DNA of 16,314 nucleotides, from assembly GCA_026706505.1 (NCBI GenBank), contig JAPOYQ010000552.1, positions 1 to 16,314 on the forward strand, in the 5' to 3' direction. Numbering within the stretch: the first letter of the stretch is position 1; every line of letters begins with the position of its first letter. Of this stretch, positions 1 to 7,324 are shown one piece after another. Source of the stretch: Gemmatimonadota bacterium. Lineage in GTDB: Bacteria > Latescibacterota > UBA2968 > UBA8231. The position numbers were made by a program, and so were the translations under genes. The notes beneath the pieces are model-generated. The model saw only the letters and a program-made list of their open reading frames with translations. It was not told the origin of the DNA and did no database searches.

Positions 1-210
1 GGGGCGCGGGTCCTACACATTGACGCCGTCGTCGCGGCTCAGCAGCCCAAGCTAGCGCCGCACATAGCAGCGATGCGCCAAACGCTATCCGCGACCTTGG
101 GCCTAGAAGTAGGACAGGTTTCGCTCAAGGCCACGACGACCGAGCGGTTGGGATTCGTCGGGCGCGAAGAGGGTATGGAGGCTCAAGCCGTGGCCCTTTT
201 GGTGCTCTAA
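1..210 (+). CDS. ispF: 2-C-methyl-D-erythritol 2,4-cyclodiphosphate synthase, C-terminal part
   Basis: Partial gene cut by the left edge; 69 residues remain before the TAA. IspF closes 4-diphosphocytidyl-methylerythritol 2-phosphate to the cyclic diphosphate, releasing CMP, in the cytoplasmic MEP route to isoprenoid precursors. The visible part shows the family's C-terminal signature: a PKLAPHIAAMR stretch, then VSLKATTTERLGFVGREEGM, which matches the conserved KATT-E-LGF-GR-EG block that contacts the cytidine nucleotide and builds the trimer. Residue numbering of the whole protein cannot be given because the N-terminus is outside the window. The stop codon lies 3 nt before the start of the DedA-family gene, so the two are probably co-transcribed. 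The identification is secure from this motif alone. Confidence 0.93.
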   Translation, partial: GARVLHIDAVVAAQQPKLAPHIAAMRQTLSATLGLEVGQVSLKATTTERLGFVGREEGMEAQAVALLVL

Positions 211-213
211 AGC

Positions 214-816
214 ATGGCGGCCTATTTGGATTCCCTGCTCGCGGCCCTGTCGGGCGTCGATCCGCTGTGGGCGTATGGCATCTTGTTGCTTAGTGCCTTT
301 TTGGAAAATATCGTGCCACCCATACCAGGCGATACGGTGGTGGTGTTTAGCGCCTATCTGGTGGGGCGCGGCCTCTTGGATATATGGCCGGTTTTTCTTG
401 CTACTTGTGTTGGAGGTACGGCTGGCTTCTTAGCCATGTACTATTTGGGCTATAGCCGGGGTCGCGCCTTCTTCGCCGGCCGTCGGGGCACGGCGAAGCT
501 GGCCCAAGCCGAGCGGTGGCTCAGTCGCTACGGCGTCGCGCTTATTCTCGGCAACCGATTTTTGAGCGGCATCCGGTCGGTCATTGCCATCGGTGCTGGT
601 ATAGGCCGCATGCCTTGGCCTACCGTCGCGCTATGCGGCTCGATCGGCATGGCGGTTTGGAACGGAATGCTGCTCTACGCCGGGGTTTTGGTGGGGGAAA
701 ACTGGGAGCAGGTCACCGAGCTACTCGCGCAATACAATAGATTGTTGGTGGGGATATTGTGCTTGGTGGGGGCGGTGCTACTCTGGCGCTGGTGGCGCAG
801 GCGGCGGGTAGCCTAA
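214..816 (+). CDS. DedA family (SNARE-associated/VTT domain) inner-membrane protein
   Basis: A 200-residue integral membrane protein of the DedA family, members of which act in envelope homeostasis; some carry undecaprenyl phosphate or phosphatidyl lipids across the membrane. Seen directly: hydrophobic segments at about residues 20-35, 40-62, 63-80, 138-160 and 176-192. The family's acidic motif lies in FLENIVPPIPGD (E31, D40), and the arginine motif in GNRFLSGIRS (R115, R121), followed by the GAGIGRMP stretch. It ends in a positively charged tail (WRWWRRRR), expected to be cytoplasmic. The ATG lies 3 nt after the ispF stop and has no strong Shine-Dalgarno sequence, which suggests translational coupling to ispF. 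Length is typical of the family. The exact substrate cannot be told from sequence. Confidence 0.9.
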   Translation: MAAYLDSLLAALSGVDPLWAYGILLLSAFLENIVPPIPGDTVVVFSAYLVGRGLLDIWPVFLATCVGGTAGFLAMYYLGYSRGRAFFAGRRGTAKLAQAERWLSRYGVALILGNRFLSGIRSVIAIGAGIGRMPWPTVALCGSIGMAVWNGMLLYAGVLVGENWEQVTELLAQYNRLLVGILCLVGAVLLWRWWRRRRVA

Positions 817-818
817 CC

Positions 819-847
819 TTGACAAGCACGTATAGAGGGCTTAGGTT
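819..847 (+). promoter_or_regulatory. Candidate sigma-70 promoter for the rplM operon
   Basis: A perfect TTGACA at 819-824 lies just after the DedA stop and is followed, after 17 nt, by TAGGTT at 842-847, a poor -10 match (3 of 6). A TATATT at 858-863 matches a -10 better (5 of 6) but has no -35 at the right spacing. The stretch 841-870 is markedly AT-rich compared with its surroundings. Transcription from here would give a short leader before rplM at 881. Position and AT-richness support a promoter; which -10 is used is uncertain. Confidence 0.4.
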
Positions 848-880
848 AAATAATTTCTATATTAATCTGAAGAAAAGACG

Positions 881-1315
881 ATGAACGACATTACCTACGC
901 CCCTAAAGCGGGCGAAATCAAGCGGCAGTGGTTCGTGGTCGATGCCACTGACAAGGTGCTAGGGCGGCTGGCTTCGGAAATCGCCCAAGTGCTGCGCGGC
1001 AAGGGCAAACCCGAGTACGCTCCGCATGCCGATGTGGGCGATCACGTCATCGTGATTAATGCCGACAAGGTGCGAGTCACGGGCGACAAGGCCGAAAAGA
1101 AGGTCTACTATCACCACACCGGCTATCCAGGTGGCTTGCGGACCACTCCTTATAGTCGCATGGCCGAGCGGCATCCCGATCGGATCATCCGCAAAGCCGT
1201 GCGGGGCATGCTACCTCACACCAAGCTGGGTCGGATGCAGCTAAAGAAGCTCCGCGTCTATGCAGGTGGCGAACACCGACATCAAGCACAAAACCCCCAG
1301 CCTCTCGAACTTTAA
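881..1315 (+). CDS. rplM: 50S ribosomal protein L13
   Basis: L13, a primary rRNA-binding protein needed early in assembly of the large ribosomal subunit. The 144-residue product has the usual bacterial length. Conserved blocks are visible: WFVVDATDKVLGRLASEIAQ near residues 17-36, KPEYAPHADVGDHVIVINAD in the middle, the YYHHTGYPGGLR loop, and MLPHTKLGR followed by LRVYAGGEHRHQAQNPQPLEL at the C-terminus. It begins 64 nt after the DedA gene behind a candidate promoter, and is followed 17 nt later by rpsI, the normal partner gene. The ATG start gives the expected N-terminus; upstream is a purine-rich GAAGAAAAG that may serve as a weak Shine-Dalgarno sequence. Confidence 0.97.
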   Translation: MNDITYAPKAGEIKRQWFVVDATDKVLGRLASEIAQVLRGKGKPEYAPHADVGDHVIVINADKVRVTGDKAEKKVYYHHTGYPGGLRTTPYSRMAERHPDRIIRKAVRGMLPHTKLGRMQLKKLRVYAGGEHRHQAQNPQPLEL

Positions 1316-1332
1316 CCAAAGGCAACGCGCCA

Positions 1333-1725
1333 ATGCCCTCAGAAAGTTACGAAGCGACCGGCCGCAGAAAGACCTCGATAGCCCGAGTGCGCATGCAACT
1401 CGGCAATGGCAGCATCTACATGAATGGTCGCGCTGTCGGCGAGTACCTGCGCCGGGATTCTTTGGAGATGATTCTCGTGCAGCCGCTAGATCTGACTGAG
1501 ACTCGGCACACTTTCGATATCCACATTTCCACCCGTGGCGGCGGCTTGCGCGGTCAGGCCGGTGCCGCGAGTTTGGGCATTGCCCGCGCCTTGGTGCAGT
1601 ACGACCCGCAGAAGCGGGAAATGTTGAAAAAAGGCGGTTTTCTGACGCGCGATGCCCGCGAGAAAGAGCGCAAAAAGTACGGATTGGCCGGCGCGCGCAA
1701 GCGCTTCCAATTCTCCAAGCGCTAG
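1333..1725 (+). CDS. rpsI: 30S ribosomal protein S9
   Basis: S9 sits in the head of the small subunit; its C-terminal tail reaches the P-site tRNA. The product is 130 residues, normal for the family. Hallmarks: EATGRRKTSIARVRM at the N-terminus, the GGGLRGQAGAASLGIARAL block at about residues 72-90, LTRDAREKERKKYGLAGARK, and the invariant tail ending KRFQFSKR, which provides the tRNA-contacting terminal arginine. It follows rplM by 17 nt, as in most bacteria. About 120 nt separate it from rpsB, and that gap holds a strong hairpin, so expression of the two halves of this operon may be uncoupled. Confidence 0.97.
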   Translation: MPSESYEATGRRKTSIARVRMQLGNGSIYMNGRAVGEYLRRDSLEMILVQPLDLTETRHTFDIHISTRGGGLRGQAGAASLGIARALVQYDPQKREMLKKGGFLTRDAREKERKKYGLAGARKRFQFSKR

Positions 1726-1754
1726 TCCCATTCCAATACACACGCTTCCCGATG

Positions 1755-1805
1755 CACAGCAGAGAGTGTCCCGTGGACATCCGATGTCCGCGGGGCTTCT
1801 GTGTG
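1755..1805 (+). promoter_or_regulatory. Strong hairpin in the rpsI-rpsB gap, candidate rpsB leader or attenuator
   Basis: An inner stem of 13 consecutive pairs, including two G-U wobbles, joins 1768-1780 to 1784-1796 around a 3-nt loop (1781-1783). The duplex extends outward: 1761-1763 pair with 1798-1800, and c1760 plus 1755-1758 pair with 1801-1805, with g1759 bulged. No U-run follows, so this is not a classical intrinsic terminator. It lies 44 nt upstream of the rpsB start and is followed by a purine-rich stretch. In other bacteria, leaders of rpsB-tsf operons bind S2 for feedback control; whether this hairpin does so is inference. Confidence 0.5.
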
Positions 1806-1838
1806 TAAATGAAGGAGGCGGAGGCCCAACTAACACTT

Positions 1839-1843
1839 AGGAG
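1839..1843 (+). promoter_or_regulatory. rpsB Shine-Dalgarno site, with a second SD-like tract upstream
   Basis: AGGAG at 1839-1843 lies 5 nt before the rpsB ATG. A second, perfect anti-SD match, AAGGAGG, lies at 1812-1818, about 30 nt upstream of the start and directly after the leader hairpin. It is too far away to serve this ATG. It could be a standby ribosome site or part of the leader's regulatory structure. Confidence 0.5.
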
Positions 1844-1848
1844 CGATC

Positions 1849-2628
1849 ATGGCTGACTTCACCATCCGCGATTTGCTGGAAGCTGGGACCCACTTCGGGC
1901 ACCAGACCCGGCGTTGGAACCCCAAAATGCAGCCCTATATCTTCACCGAGCGCAACGGCATCCACATCATCGACCTGCAAAAGACGGTCGGCAAAGTCGA
2001 AGCTGCTTGCGAGGCCGTGCGCCAGACGGTGCGCGCCGGACGCGCCGTGTTCTTTGTCGGCACAAAGAAGCAGGCCGCTGATCTCGTGCGGCAGGAAGCC
2101 GAGCGCTGCGGTATGTTTCACGTCACCGAGCGCTGGCTCGGCGGGATGTTGACTAATTGGCAGACCATCCGCCAGAGCATCCGTCACCTAGAGCATCTCG
2201 ACCGCATCTCAACCGATGGCACCTACGAGAATCTCAAGAAAAAGGAAGTCCTGCTGCTCGAAAAAGAGCGCGCCCGGCTCCAGCGGATCTTGGCTGGCAT
2301 CCGCAATATGGGTGGCCTGCCGGGCTTGGTCTTTATCATAGACATCAAGAAGGAGCACATTGCAGTGCGCGAGGCGGCCAAGCTAGGCATTCCTTCCGTG
2401 GCCATCGTCGATACTAACTGCGATCCCGACTTGGTGACCTATCCCATTCCCGGCAACGACGACGCCATTCGCTCGATCGCCCTCATCACGCGCCTCATCG
2501 CCGACGCGGTGGTTGAGGGCGAGGCCGAGGCCGAAGCCGAGAAGGCGGCCCGCGACGACAAGCAAGAGGCCGAAGCAACCGAATCAGCCGAAGAGGTCCC
2601 GGCGGATGTAGCCGAGACCACCGCATAG
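1849..2628 (+). CDS. rpsB: 30S ribosomal protein S2
   Basis: S2 joins late in small-subunit assembly and bridges head and body. The 259-residue product starts with the canonical [20 protein letters not shown] and continues with [65 protein letters not shown] and [20 protein letters not shown], so all family blocks are intact. Residues about 223-259 form an acidic, Ala/Glu-rich tail beyond the folded core; its first part is encoded by near-perfect repeats of GAGGCC/GAAGCC around 2521-2541. Such low-complexity tails occur on S2 in several phyla. tsf follows after 30 nt, the near-universal arrangement. Start is fixed by the SD at 1839-1843 and by homology. Confidence 0.97.
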   Translation: MADFTIRDLLEAGTHFGHQTRRWNPKMQPYIFTERNGIHIIDLQKTVGKVEAACEAVRQTVRAGRAVFFVGTKKQAADLVRQEAERCGMFHVTERWLGGMLTNWQTIRQSIRHLEHLDRISTDGTYENLKKKEVLLLEKERARLQRILAGIRNMGGLPGLVFIIDIKKEHIAVREAAKLGIPSVAIVDTNCDPDLVTYPIPGNDDAIRSIALITRLIADAVVEGEAEAEAEKAARDDKQEAEATESAEEVPADVAETTA

Positions 2629-2658
2629 CCAGATCACTACTTTTGAAAGCAAACCACG

Positions 2659-3261
2659 ATGACTCAGATTACCGCACAAAGTGTTCGAATGCTCCGGCAG
2701 AAGACGGGCTTGGGCATGATGGATTGCAAGAAGGCCCTGCAAGAGACCGGTGGCGACAGCGAGAAGGCTATTGAGTACTTGCGCAAGCAGGGGTTGTCCG
2801 CCGTGGAGAAGCGAGCTAGCCGCGACGCCAGCGAGGGGTTGATCCAAGCGTATATTCACCAGGGCAGCCGCCTCGGCGTGCTGCTAGAGGTCAACTGCGA
2901 AACCGACTTCGTCGCCCGCACCGACGACTTCCAAGAGTTCGCCAAGGATATAGCCATGCACATTGCTGCCTCCCAGCCTTTAGCGGTTGATCGGGAGGGC
3001 GTTCCCGCCGACGCGGCGGAAAGGGAGCGGGACATCTTCCTCGAACAGGCCAAAAACGAGGGCAAGCCCGAACACATTGCCGAGAAAATTGTCGAGGGCC
3101 GGATGGAGAAGTTCTATCAGGAAAACTGCCTAATGGAACAGGTCTTCGTCAAAAATCCAGACCAGACCATTGGCGAATTAGTCTCCGAGATAACCGCCAA
3201 AATTGGCGAGAAAATTACCGTGCGTCGCTTTGAGCGATTCGTCTTGGGAGAAGACGTCTGA
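2659..3261 (+). CDS. tsf: Translation elongation factor Ts
   Basis: EF-Ts is the guanine-nucleotide exchange factor for EF-Tu. The 200-residue product corresponds to the short form known from, for example, Thermus, rather than the roughly 280-residue E. coli form. Residues 1-40 give the UBA-like domain that contacts the EF-Tu G domain (VRMLRQKTGLGMMDCKKAL). The core signature CETDFVARTDDFQEFAKDIA, whose TDFV motif contacts the EF-Tu nucleotide site, follows at about 76-95. The C-terminal part (LMEQVFVKNPDQTIGELV, then ITVRRFERF) is intact, so the gene looks complete. It follows rpsB and is followed after only 14 nt by frr; pyrH, commonly found here, is missing. Confidence 0.97.
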   Translation: MTQITAQSVRMLRQKTGLGMMDCKKALQETGGDSEKAIEYLRKQGLSAVEKRASRDASEGLIQAYIHQGSRLGVLLEVNCETDFVARTDDFQEFAKDIAMHIAASQPLAVDREGVPADAAERERDIFLEQAKNEGKPEHIAEKIVEGRMEKFYQENCLMEQVFVKNPDQTIGELVSEITAKIGEKITVRRFERFVLGEDV

Positions 3262-3275
3262 GTATTGAGGCCGCC

Positions 3276-3836
3276 ATGTTGGAAGAGATAATTGAAACAG
3301 TAAAAGAGGCTATGGATAAGGCCATCGAGTCCCTGCGCCGCGACTTAGCCTCGATCCGCACGGGGCGGGCCTCGGCTGCCATGCTCGACAACGTGCGGGT
3401 GGATTACTACGGTCAACAAACACCGCTCAACCAAGTGGCGACGATCAGCGTTCCCGAGCCGCGCTTGTTGGCGATCAAGCCTTGGGAGGCGTCCCTAATT
3501 CCCGTGATTGAAAAAGCTATTCTCGCCGACAAGAGCTTGGGGCTTAACCCAGCCAACGACGGCACTATCATCCGGCTGCCCATTCCCGAGTTGACTGAAG
3601 AGCGTCGGGTGGAAATCACCAAAGTCGCCCGGCACCGCGCCGAGGAGGGGCGGGTCGCAGTGCGACACGCGCGGCGCGACGGAATAGACTTGCTCCAGGA
3701 AGCGCAAAAGGACGGAGACATCTCTGAAGACGAGTCGCGCAGCGCGCAGAAAAGGGTGCAGGAGTTGACCACTGAATACGTAGCCTCTATCGACGAGATC
3801 ATCGAGAACAAGGAAAAGGAGATCATGGAGGTCTGA
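3276..3836 (+). CDS. frr: Ribosome recycling factor
   Basis: RRF acts with EF-G to split post-termination ribosomes. The 186-residue product matches the family length. Diagnostic blocks are LRRDLASIRTGRASAAMLDN near residues 20-40, VDYYGQQTPLNQVATISVPE, RLLAIKPWE, LGLNPANDGTIIRLPIPELT at about 85-105 (the conserved hinge-proximal region), and ERRVEITKVARHRAEEGRVA leading into the helix-rich C-terminus. It starts 14 nt after tsf with a GAGG Shine-Dalgarno sequence 6 nt before the ATG, so the two are almost certainly in one operon. The UbiA-family gene follows after 20 nt. Confidence 0.97.
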   Translation: MLEEIIETVKEAMDKAIESLRRDLASIRTGRASAAMLDNVRVDYYGQQTPLNQVATISVPEPRLLAIKPWEASLIPVIEKAILADKSLGLNPANDGTIIRLPIPELTEERRVEITKVARHRAEEGRVAVRHARRDGIDLLQEAQKDGDISEDESRSAQKRVQELTTEYVASIDEIIENKEKEIMEV

Positions 3837-3856
3837 ACGGCCTCTGCTCTCCGGTT

Positions 3857-4738
3857 GTGCAGAAGCATAGCCCTGTTTTGTCGCTCTACTACATCCTGTG
3901 GTCCATGCGCCCCCGGCAGTGGATCAAGAATATCTTCGTCTTTCCCGCCCTCGTATTTTCCGAACACCTTTTTGAACTTTCCTATTTAGTACACAGCTTA
4001 GGGGCGGCCCTCTGCTTCGTCTTGTTGAGCGGGGGTGTCTATTTGTTTAACGACATTTTCGACCGCCAGTACGACCGCCTGCATCCCGAAAAGTGCCACC
4101 GGCCGATTGCCGCTGGCCACCTGTCGGTCGCGTTGGCTTGGGGGGCGGCTTTGGTCGCGTTGGTCCTTGCATTGGCCTGCGCGTTTTGGCTGCACCCCCA
4201 TTTGGGTTGGGTGGCCTCACTCTACGCGGCGCTCAACGTGGCGTACTCGCTCCGGCTCAAACACGTGGTGTTGGTGGATGTACTGATTGTGGCTGCGTGT
4301 TACCTGCTGCGCGCCGTTGGCGGCGGCGTGGTTATTGAGGTGTCTATTTCTACTTGGTTTATCGTCTGTATCTTCGCGCTGGTGCTCTTTATGGCGGCGG
4401 TCAAGCGTCGGCAAGAGATCGTGCAACTCGCGGATGAGGCCGCAGATCACCGCGCTATTCTCGAAGAATACAGCGTGCCTTTTCTCGACCAGATGATCGC
4501 CGTCCTCACGGCGGTGACCATAGTCTGCTACGCGCTGTACGCGATGGGGGTGGGCGCAGAGGGCACACAAATGCAGTGGACGATTCCCTTTGTGCTCTAC
4601 GGCGTGTTGCGCTATCTCTATCTAGTGTATCACCGGGGGCAGGGGGACGATCCGACGACAGTGGTTTGGAGTGATCGGCCTTTGCAGGTCAACACCCTGC
4701 TCTGGTTGGTGGCTAGCATATTAGGGCTATACGCCTAA
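3857..4738 (+). CDS. UbiA-family prenyltransferase, decaprenyl-phosphate phosphoribosyltransferase-like
   Basis: A polytopic membrane protein of about 293 residues in the UbiA superfamily. The N-terminal SMRPRQWIKNIFVFPALVF resembles the RP-QW-KN-lvf signature of 5-phosphoribosyl-1-pyrophosphate:decaprenyl-phosphate transferases (Rv3806c type), which make polyprenyl-phosphoryl ribose for cell-envelope arabinose donors. The first Mg-binding Asp motif is NDIFDRQYD (N65, D66, D69, D73), followed by HRPIAAG. The second motif region is YSLRLKHVVLVDVL with LRAVGGG at about 130-157. Around eight hydrophobic helices follow the superfamily pattern. The start is the GTG at 3857, without a visible Shine-Dalgarno sequence; the ATG at 3905 (residue 17) would leave only MRPRQW and is the alternative. 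The substrate is inferred from the N-terminal signature only. Confidence 0.82.
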   Translation: MQKHSPVLSLYYILWSMRPRQWIKNIFVFPALVFSEHLFELSYLVHSLGAALCFVLLSGGVYLFNDIFDRQYDRLHPEKCHRPIAAGHLSVALAWGAALVALVLALACAFWLHPHLGWVASLYAALNVAYSLRLKHVVLVDVLIVAACYLLRAVGGGVVIEVSISTWFIVCIFALVLFMAAVKRRQEIVQLADEAADHRAILEEYSVPFLDQMIAVLTAVTIVCYALYAMGVGAEGTQMQWTIPFVLYGVLRYLYLVYHRGQGDDPTTVVWSDRPLQVNTLLWLVASILGLYA

Positions 4739-4774
4739 TCGGGGCATTGGCACTCTCTTAAAGGAGACGCGAGC

Positions 4775-5491
4775 ATGGCAGCGAATTTGAAGCAGAAGAT
4801 CAAGCGGGGCGAACAGGTAGTGGGGTTTGGCATCCGCGGCGATATCGAGCGCGACGCATTCAAGCGAATCGCCGAGTTGGGCGCGTGCGATTTTGTCTTT
4901 GTCGATAGCCAGCACTCGCCCTATAGCGAAGACCGCTTGGTCGCGTTGGCGGGCATGATTGGGGAGTTCGACCTGCCGCTGCACTTTCGCATCAAGCACA
5001 CTCGCCACACCTACCTGATCGGCAACTGCTTGGACTTGGGGCCTTCGGGGATCGAGGTGCCCCAAGTGGAGACCGTGGCGACCGCTGAAGAGGCCGTGGC
5101 CAATTTCTATTACTTGCCGCAAGGGGTGCGCAGCCACGGCGGTGGTGCCCGCGTCGGCGACGCGAGCGGTGGCCCCCAGGCGTATGCTGATTGGTGGAAC
5201 CAGTACGGGGTGCTGTGGCTGCAAGTCGAATCGGTGGCGGCCGCGACCAGTGCATTCAACTTGGCGCGGCCTGGGGTCGACTGCCTCTCCTTTGGCCCTA
5301 CCGACCTGCAAATGGATTTAAACCACCGGGGACATCCCCATCTCAAAAGCGTTGACGATTGCGTGCGCCATGTGGTTAAAGCCTTACAGGGCACGGATAC
5401 CGTAGTCTGTTTCCGCAATGGCACGGCCGAGAGCCGGTCGCGCTACGCCGATATGGGGGTGCGCGTTTTTCTGGAAGCGCCGCCGGTCTAA
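4775..5491 (+). CDS. HpcH/HpaI-family class II aldolase
   Basis: A 238-residue TIM-barrel protein of the HpcH/HpaI aldolase/citrate lyase family, which cleaves 2-keto-3-deoxy or 4-hydroxy-2-oxo acids to pyruvate and an aldehyde using a divalent metal. Compared with E. coli HpaI and RhmA, the key residues are visible: H47 in VDSQHSP (catalytic His), R72 in HFRIKH, the metal ligand E152 in WLQVES and the metal ligand D177 in FGPTDLQMD. The glycine-rich VPQVET stretch at 95-100 also fits. AGGAG at 4762-4766 sits 8 nt before the ATG. The gene converges on the aldo/keto reductase with a gap of only 7 nt. Substrate is unknown; neighbours suggest a sugar acid. It is slightly shorter than HpaI (about 260). 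Confidence 0.85.
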   Translation: MAANLKQKIKRGEQVVGFGIRGDIERDAFKRIAELGACDFVFVDSQHSPYSEDRLVALAGMIGEFDLPLHFRIKHTRHTYLIGNCLDLGPSGIEVPQVETVATAEEAVANFYYLPQGVRSHGGGARVGDASGGPQAYADWWNQYGVLWLQVESVAAATSAFNLARPGVDCLSFGPTDLQMDLNHRGHPHLKSVDDCVRHVVKALQGTDTVVCFRNGTAESRSRYADMGVRVFLEAPPV

Positions 5492-5498
5492 GCGATCT

Positions 5499-6482
5499 CT
5501 ATCGGGCCTGTCCCAGCCCAGCGTACGTCCGGCCTAGCGGCAGGACGAAGGGTTCTTCGCAAGGTCGGAAGGGCACCATGGCGGCGATTTCGTCGAGTCG
5601 GGCGAGTACTTCGCTGCTCAAGGGGCCGTTGGCGACCGCAGCGGCGTTTTCTTCAACCTCCGCCTGCGAGCGAGCTCCCATCAGAGCGCAGGAGACGCGC
5701 GGGTCGGAGAGCACGAAGCGCAGGCTTAGTTCGGGCAGGGAAATACCGACTTCGCGGGCAAAGTCGTAGAGAGCGCAAAACTGCTGCTGGCGCGGCTGAC
5801 CCAGCCACAGCACCCCTCGCCGTATTTCTTCCTCGTGGGCCGGGGATAGTGCGCCCATTTGCAGTGGCGAGCCGATGACGATGCCCATGTTGTGTTCGTG
5901 CGCCGCTGGCAAGGCGCAGTGCGCGGCCTCGCGCCAAAGCAGGCTGTAGTTGAGGGCGGTGAGCAAGATGTCGAAGCGGCCCGTGCGGATAATAGGTTCG
6001 ATGTGGTAGGCCGTGGTCGATCCTAGGCCGATGTAATCGACGAGACCTTCCTGCTTGAGTTCGTCTATAACCTCTAACACTGGGCCGTTGTATTCCTCGT
6101 CGGCCCACCAATCGTACATCCGCGGCCGGTCTGGCTCGTGGACCATCAGGATATCGACGCGATCGCGCTTGAGGCGCTCTAGGCTTTCCTCCACCGAGCG
6201 CCGCAAGCAGGCAGGATCCTGCGGCAGGAAGGGGGTAAGGCGTCCCCCGATCTTGGTCGAAAGGTAAAAGGGCGTTTCCACGCCTTCCAATGCTTTGCCC
6301 AAAACCTCTTCGCTGTCGAAATAGGTCGGTGCGGTGTCGATGTAATTGACCCCTAATTCGAGAGCTCGCAGCACGGCCTGCTTGCTCTGCTCGAAGGCCG
6401 CGCCATGGGACGAGACAAAAAGCCCGCCGAGCGACAGCTCGCTCACGGCTAGGCCTGTGCGGCCGAGGATTCGCTTTTTCAT
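5499..6482 (-). CDS. Aldo/keto reductase, aldose 1-dehydrogenase-like
   Basis: A 327-residue NAD(P)-dependent oxidoreductase of the AKR superfamily. Starting from MKKRILGRTG, the catalytic tetrad is D49 (NYIDTAPTY), Y54, K77 (STKIGG) and H115 (ILMVHEPD). The GLGST and DILLTALNYSLL strands of the barrel and the C-terminal VSCALMGARSQAEVEENA cofactor region follow. Overall it resembles the bacterial D-threo-aldose/L-fucose dehydrogenase branch, which oxidises aldoses to lactones; this is a family-level inference. The open frame continues 44 codons upstream into the SDR gene, but homology, and the 22-nt gap after the SDR stop, place the start at 6482. It is probably co-transcribed with the SDR. 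Confidence 0.88.
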   Translation of the reverse strand: MKKRILGRTGLAVSELSLGGLFVSSHGAAFEQSKQAVLRALELGVNYIDTAPTYFDSEEVLGKALEGVETPFYLSTKIGGRLTPFLPQDPACLRRSVEESLERLKRDRVDILMVHEPDRPRMYDWWADEEYNGPVLEVIDELKQEGLVDYIGLGSTTAYHIEPIIRTGRFDILLTALNYSLLWREAAHCALPAAHEHNMGIVIGSPLQMGALSPAHEEEIRRGVLWLGQPRQQQFCALYDFAREVGISLPELSLRFVLSDPRVSCALMGARSQAEVEENAAAVANGPLSSEVLARLDEIAAMVPFRPCEEPFVLPLGRTYAGLGQAR

Positions 6483-6504
6483 AATCAATTCCCAGTGGCG
6501 TGCA

Positions 6505-7290
6505 TCACCACGCCGTCCAGCCTCCGTCCACCGGTACGATGGTTCCGTTGACATAGCCACTGGCCTTTGAGCACAAGAAGAGTAGGGCGGTGGCCAGCTC
6601 TGCAGGCTGGCCAAATCGGCCCTGCGGCGTAAAGGTGCGCAGCCGGGTACTCATCTTCTCGTTGTCGAGGGCGGTCTCGGTCAATTCGGTGGGGAAATAG
6701 CTGGGGGCGATGGCATTCGCAGTGATGCCGTGTCTGCTCCATTCCACTGCTTGCGAGCGCGTCAGCCCCACGAGTCCGTGCTTGCTGATTGTGTAGGCAC
6801 TCAGGCCGTTGATTACCGAGGCTCCCAAGCCGTAGATTGAGGCGATGTTGACGATGCGGCCGGCTTCAGATTGGCGGAGCAGGGGAAAGCAGGCTTTGGC
6901 GAGCAGCCACTGGGCTTTGAGGTTGAGATCGACGACCGCGGCAAAGTCTTGCTCGGCCATATCTTCGAGGCGGACGCGAGTGGCTGTGCCGGCATTGGCG
7001 ACCAAGATATCGCAGCCACCGAGTTGCTCGCGCGCTTGCTCGGGCAAGGCGGCGATGACGGCGTTGTCGCTGAGGTCAGCCGCGTGTGCGTGGATGGTTC
7101 CGGCGCGGTCTTGCAACTCGTTGGCCAGTGCTTCGAGGCGTTCTTGGCGGCGGGCGACGGCGAGGACGTCGGCACCCGCCGAGACGAGGACGCGCGCCAT
7201 TTCGGCTCCTAAGCCGCTGGAGGCACCCGTGACGATGGCTTTGCGGCCCTGGCAGCCGAAGAGGGCGTGTAGGTAGTCTTTACTATTCAT
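6505..7290 (-). CDS. Short-chain dehydrogenase/reductase (KduD / gluconate 5-dehydrogenase-like)
   Basis: A 261-residue classical SDR with a Rossmann fold. Visible motifs are the cofactor loop TGASSGLG at 21-28, NAG at 99-101, N123, and the catalytic triad S151, Y166, K170 (YTISK). The C-terminal signature GRFGQPAELATALLFLCS followed by GYVNGTIVPVDGGW is typical of the KduD / gluconate 5-dehydrogenase subgroup, which acts on keto-deoxy sugar acids. R48 after the second strand (VARRQ) would favour NADP, though this is not decisive. The AKR gene follows 22 nt downstream. The ATG at 7290 has no obvious Shine-Dalgarno sequence. The gene is divergent from the 658-residue protein, with 129 bp between the two starts. 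Confidence 0.9.
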   Translation of the reverse strand: MNSKDYLHALFGCQGRKAIVTGASSGLGAEMARVLVSAGADVLAVARRQERLEALANELQDRAGTIHAHAADLSDNAVIAALPEQAREQLGGCDILVANAGTATRVRLEDMAEQDFAAVVDLNLKAQWLLAKACFPLLRQSEAGRIVNIASIYGLGASVINGLSAYTISKHGLVGLTRSQAVEWSRHGITANAIAPSYFPTELTETALDNEKMSTRLRTFTPQGRFGQPAELATALLFLCSKASGYVNGTIVPVDGGWTAW

Positions 7291-7324
7291 GGGGTTTTAA
7301 GGTAACGGATGGGTCTGGAGCGGC

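Noticed and set aside
1241..1836. Long open frames on the minus strand opposite rpsI and its downstream gap
   Set aside because: They mirror the codon pattern of a high-GC ribosomal gene on the other strand, have no recognisable domains, and the plus-strand protein is unambiguous S9.
1809..1856. A 15-codon frame overlapping the rpsB start
   Set aside because: It has no ribosome site of its own and its 'codons' are explained by the purine-rich leader and the rpsB SD.
2521..2545. GAGGCC/GAAGCC hexamer repeats as a possible repeat element
   Set aside because: They simply encode the Glu/Ala-rich tail of ribosomal protein S2.
6483..6614. An upstream extension of the aldo/keto reductase frame by 44 codons
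   Set aside because: It overlaps the end of the SDR gene, reads as low-quality antigenic-type sequence, and the AKR family starts at MKKRILGRTG (6482).
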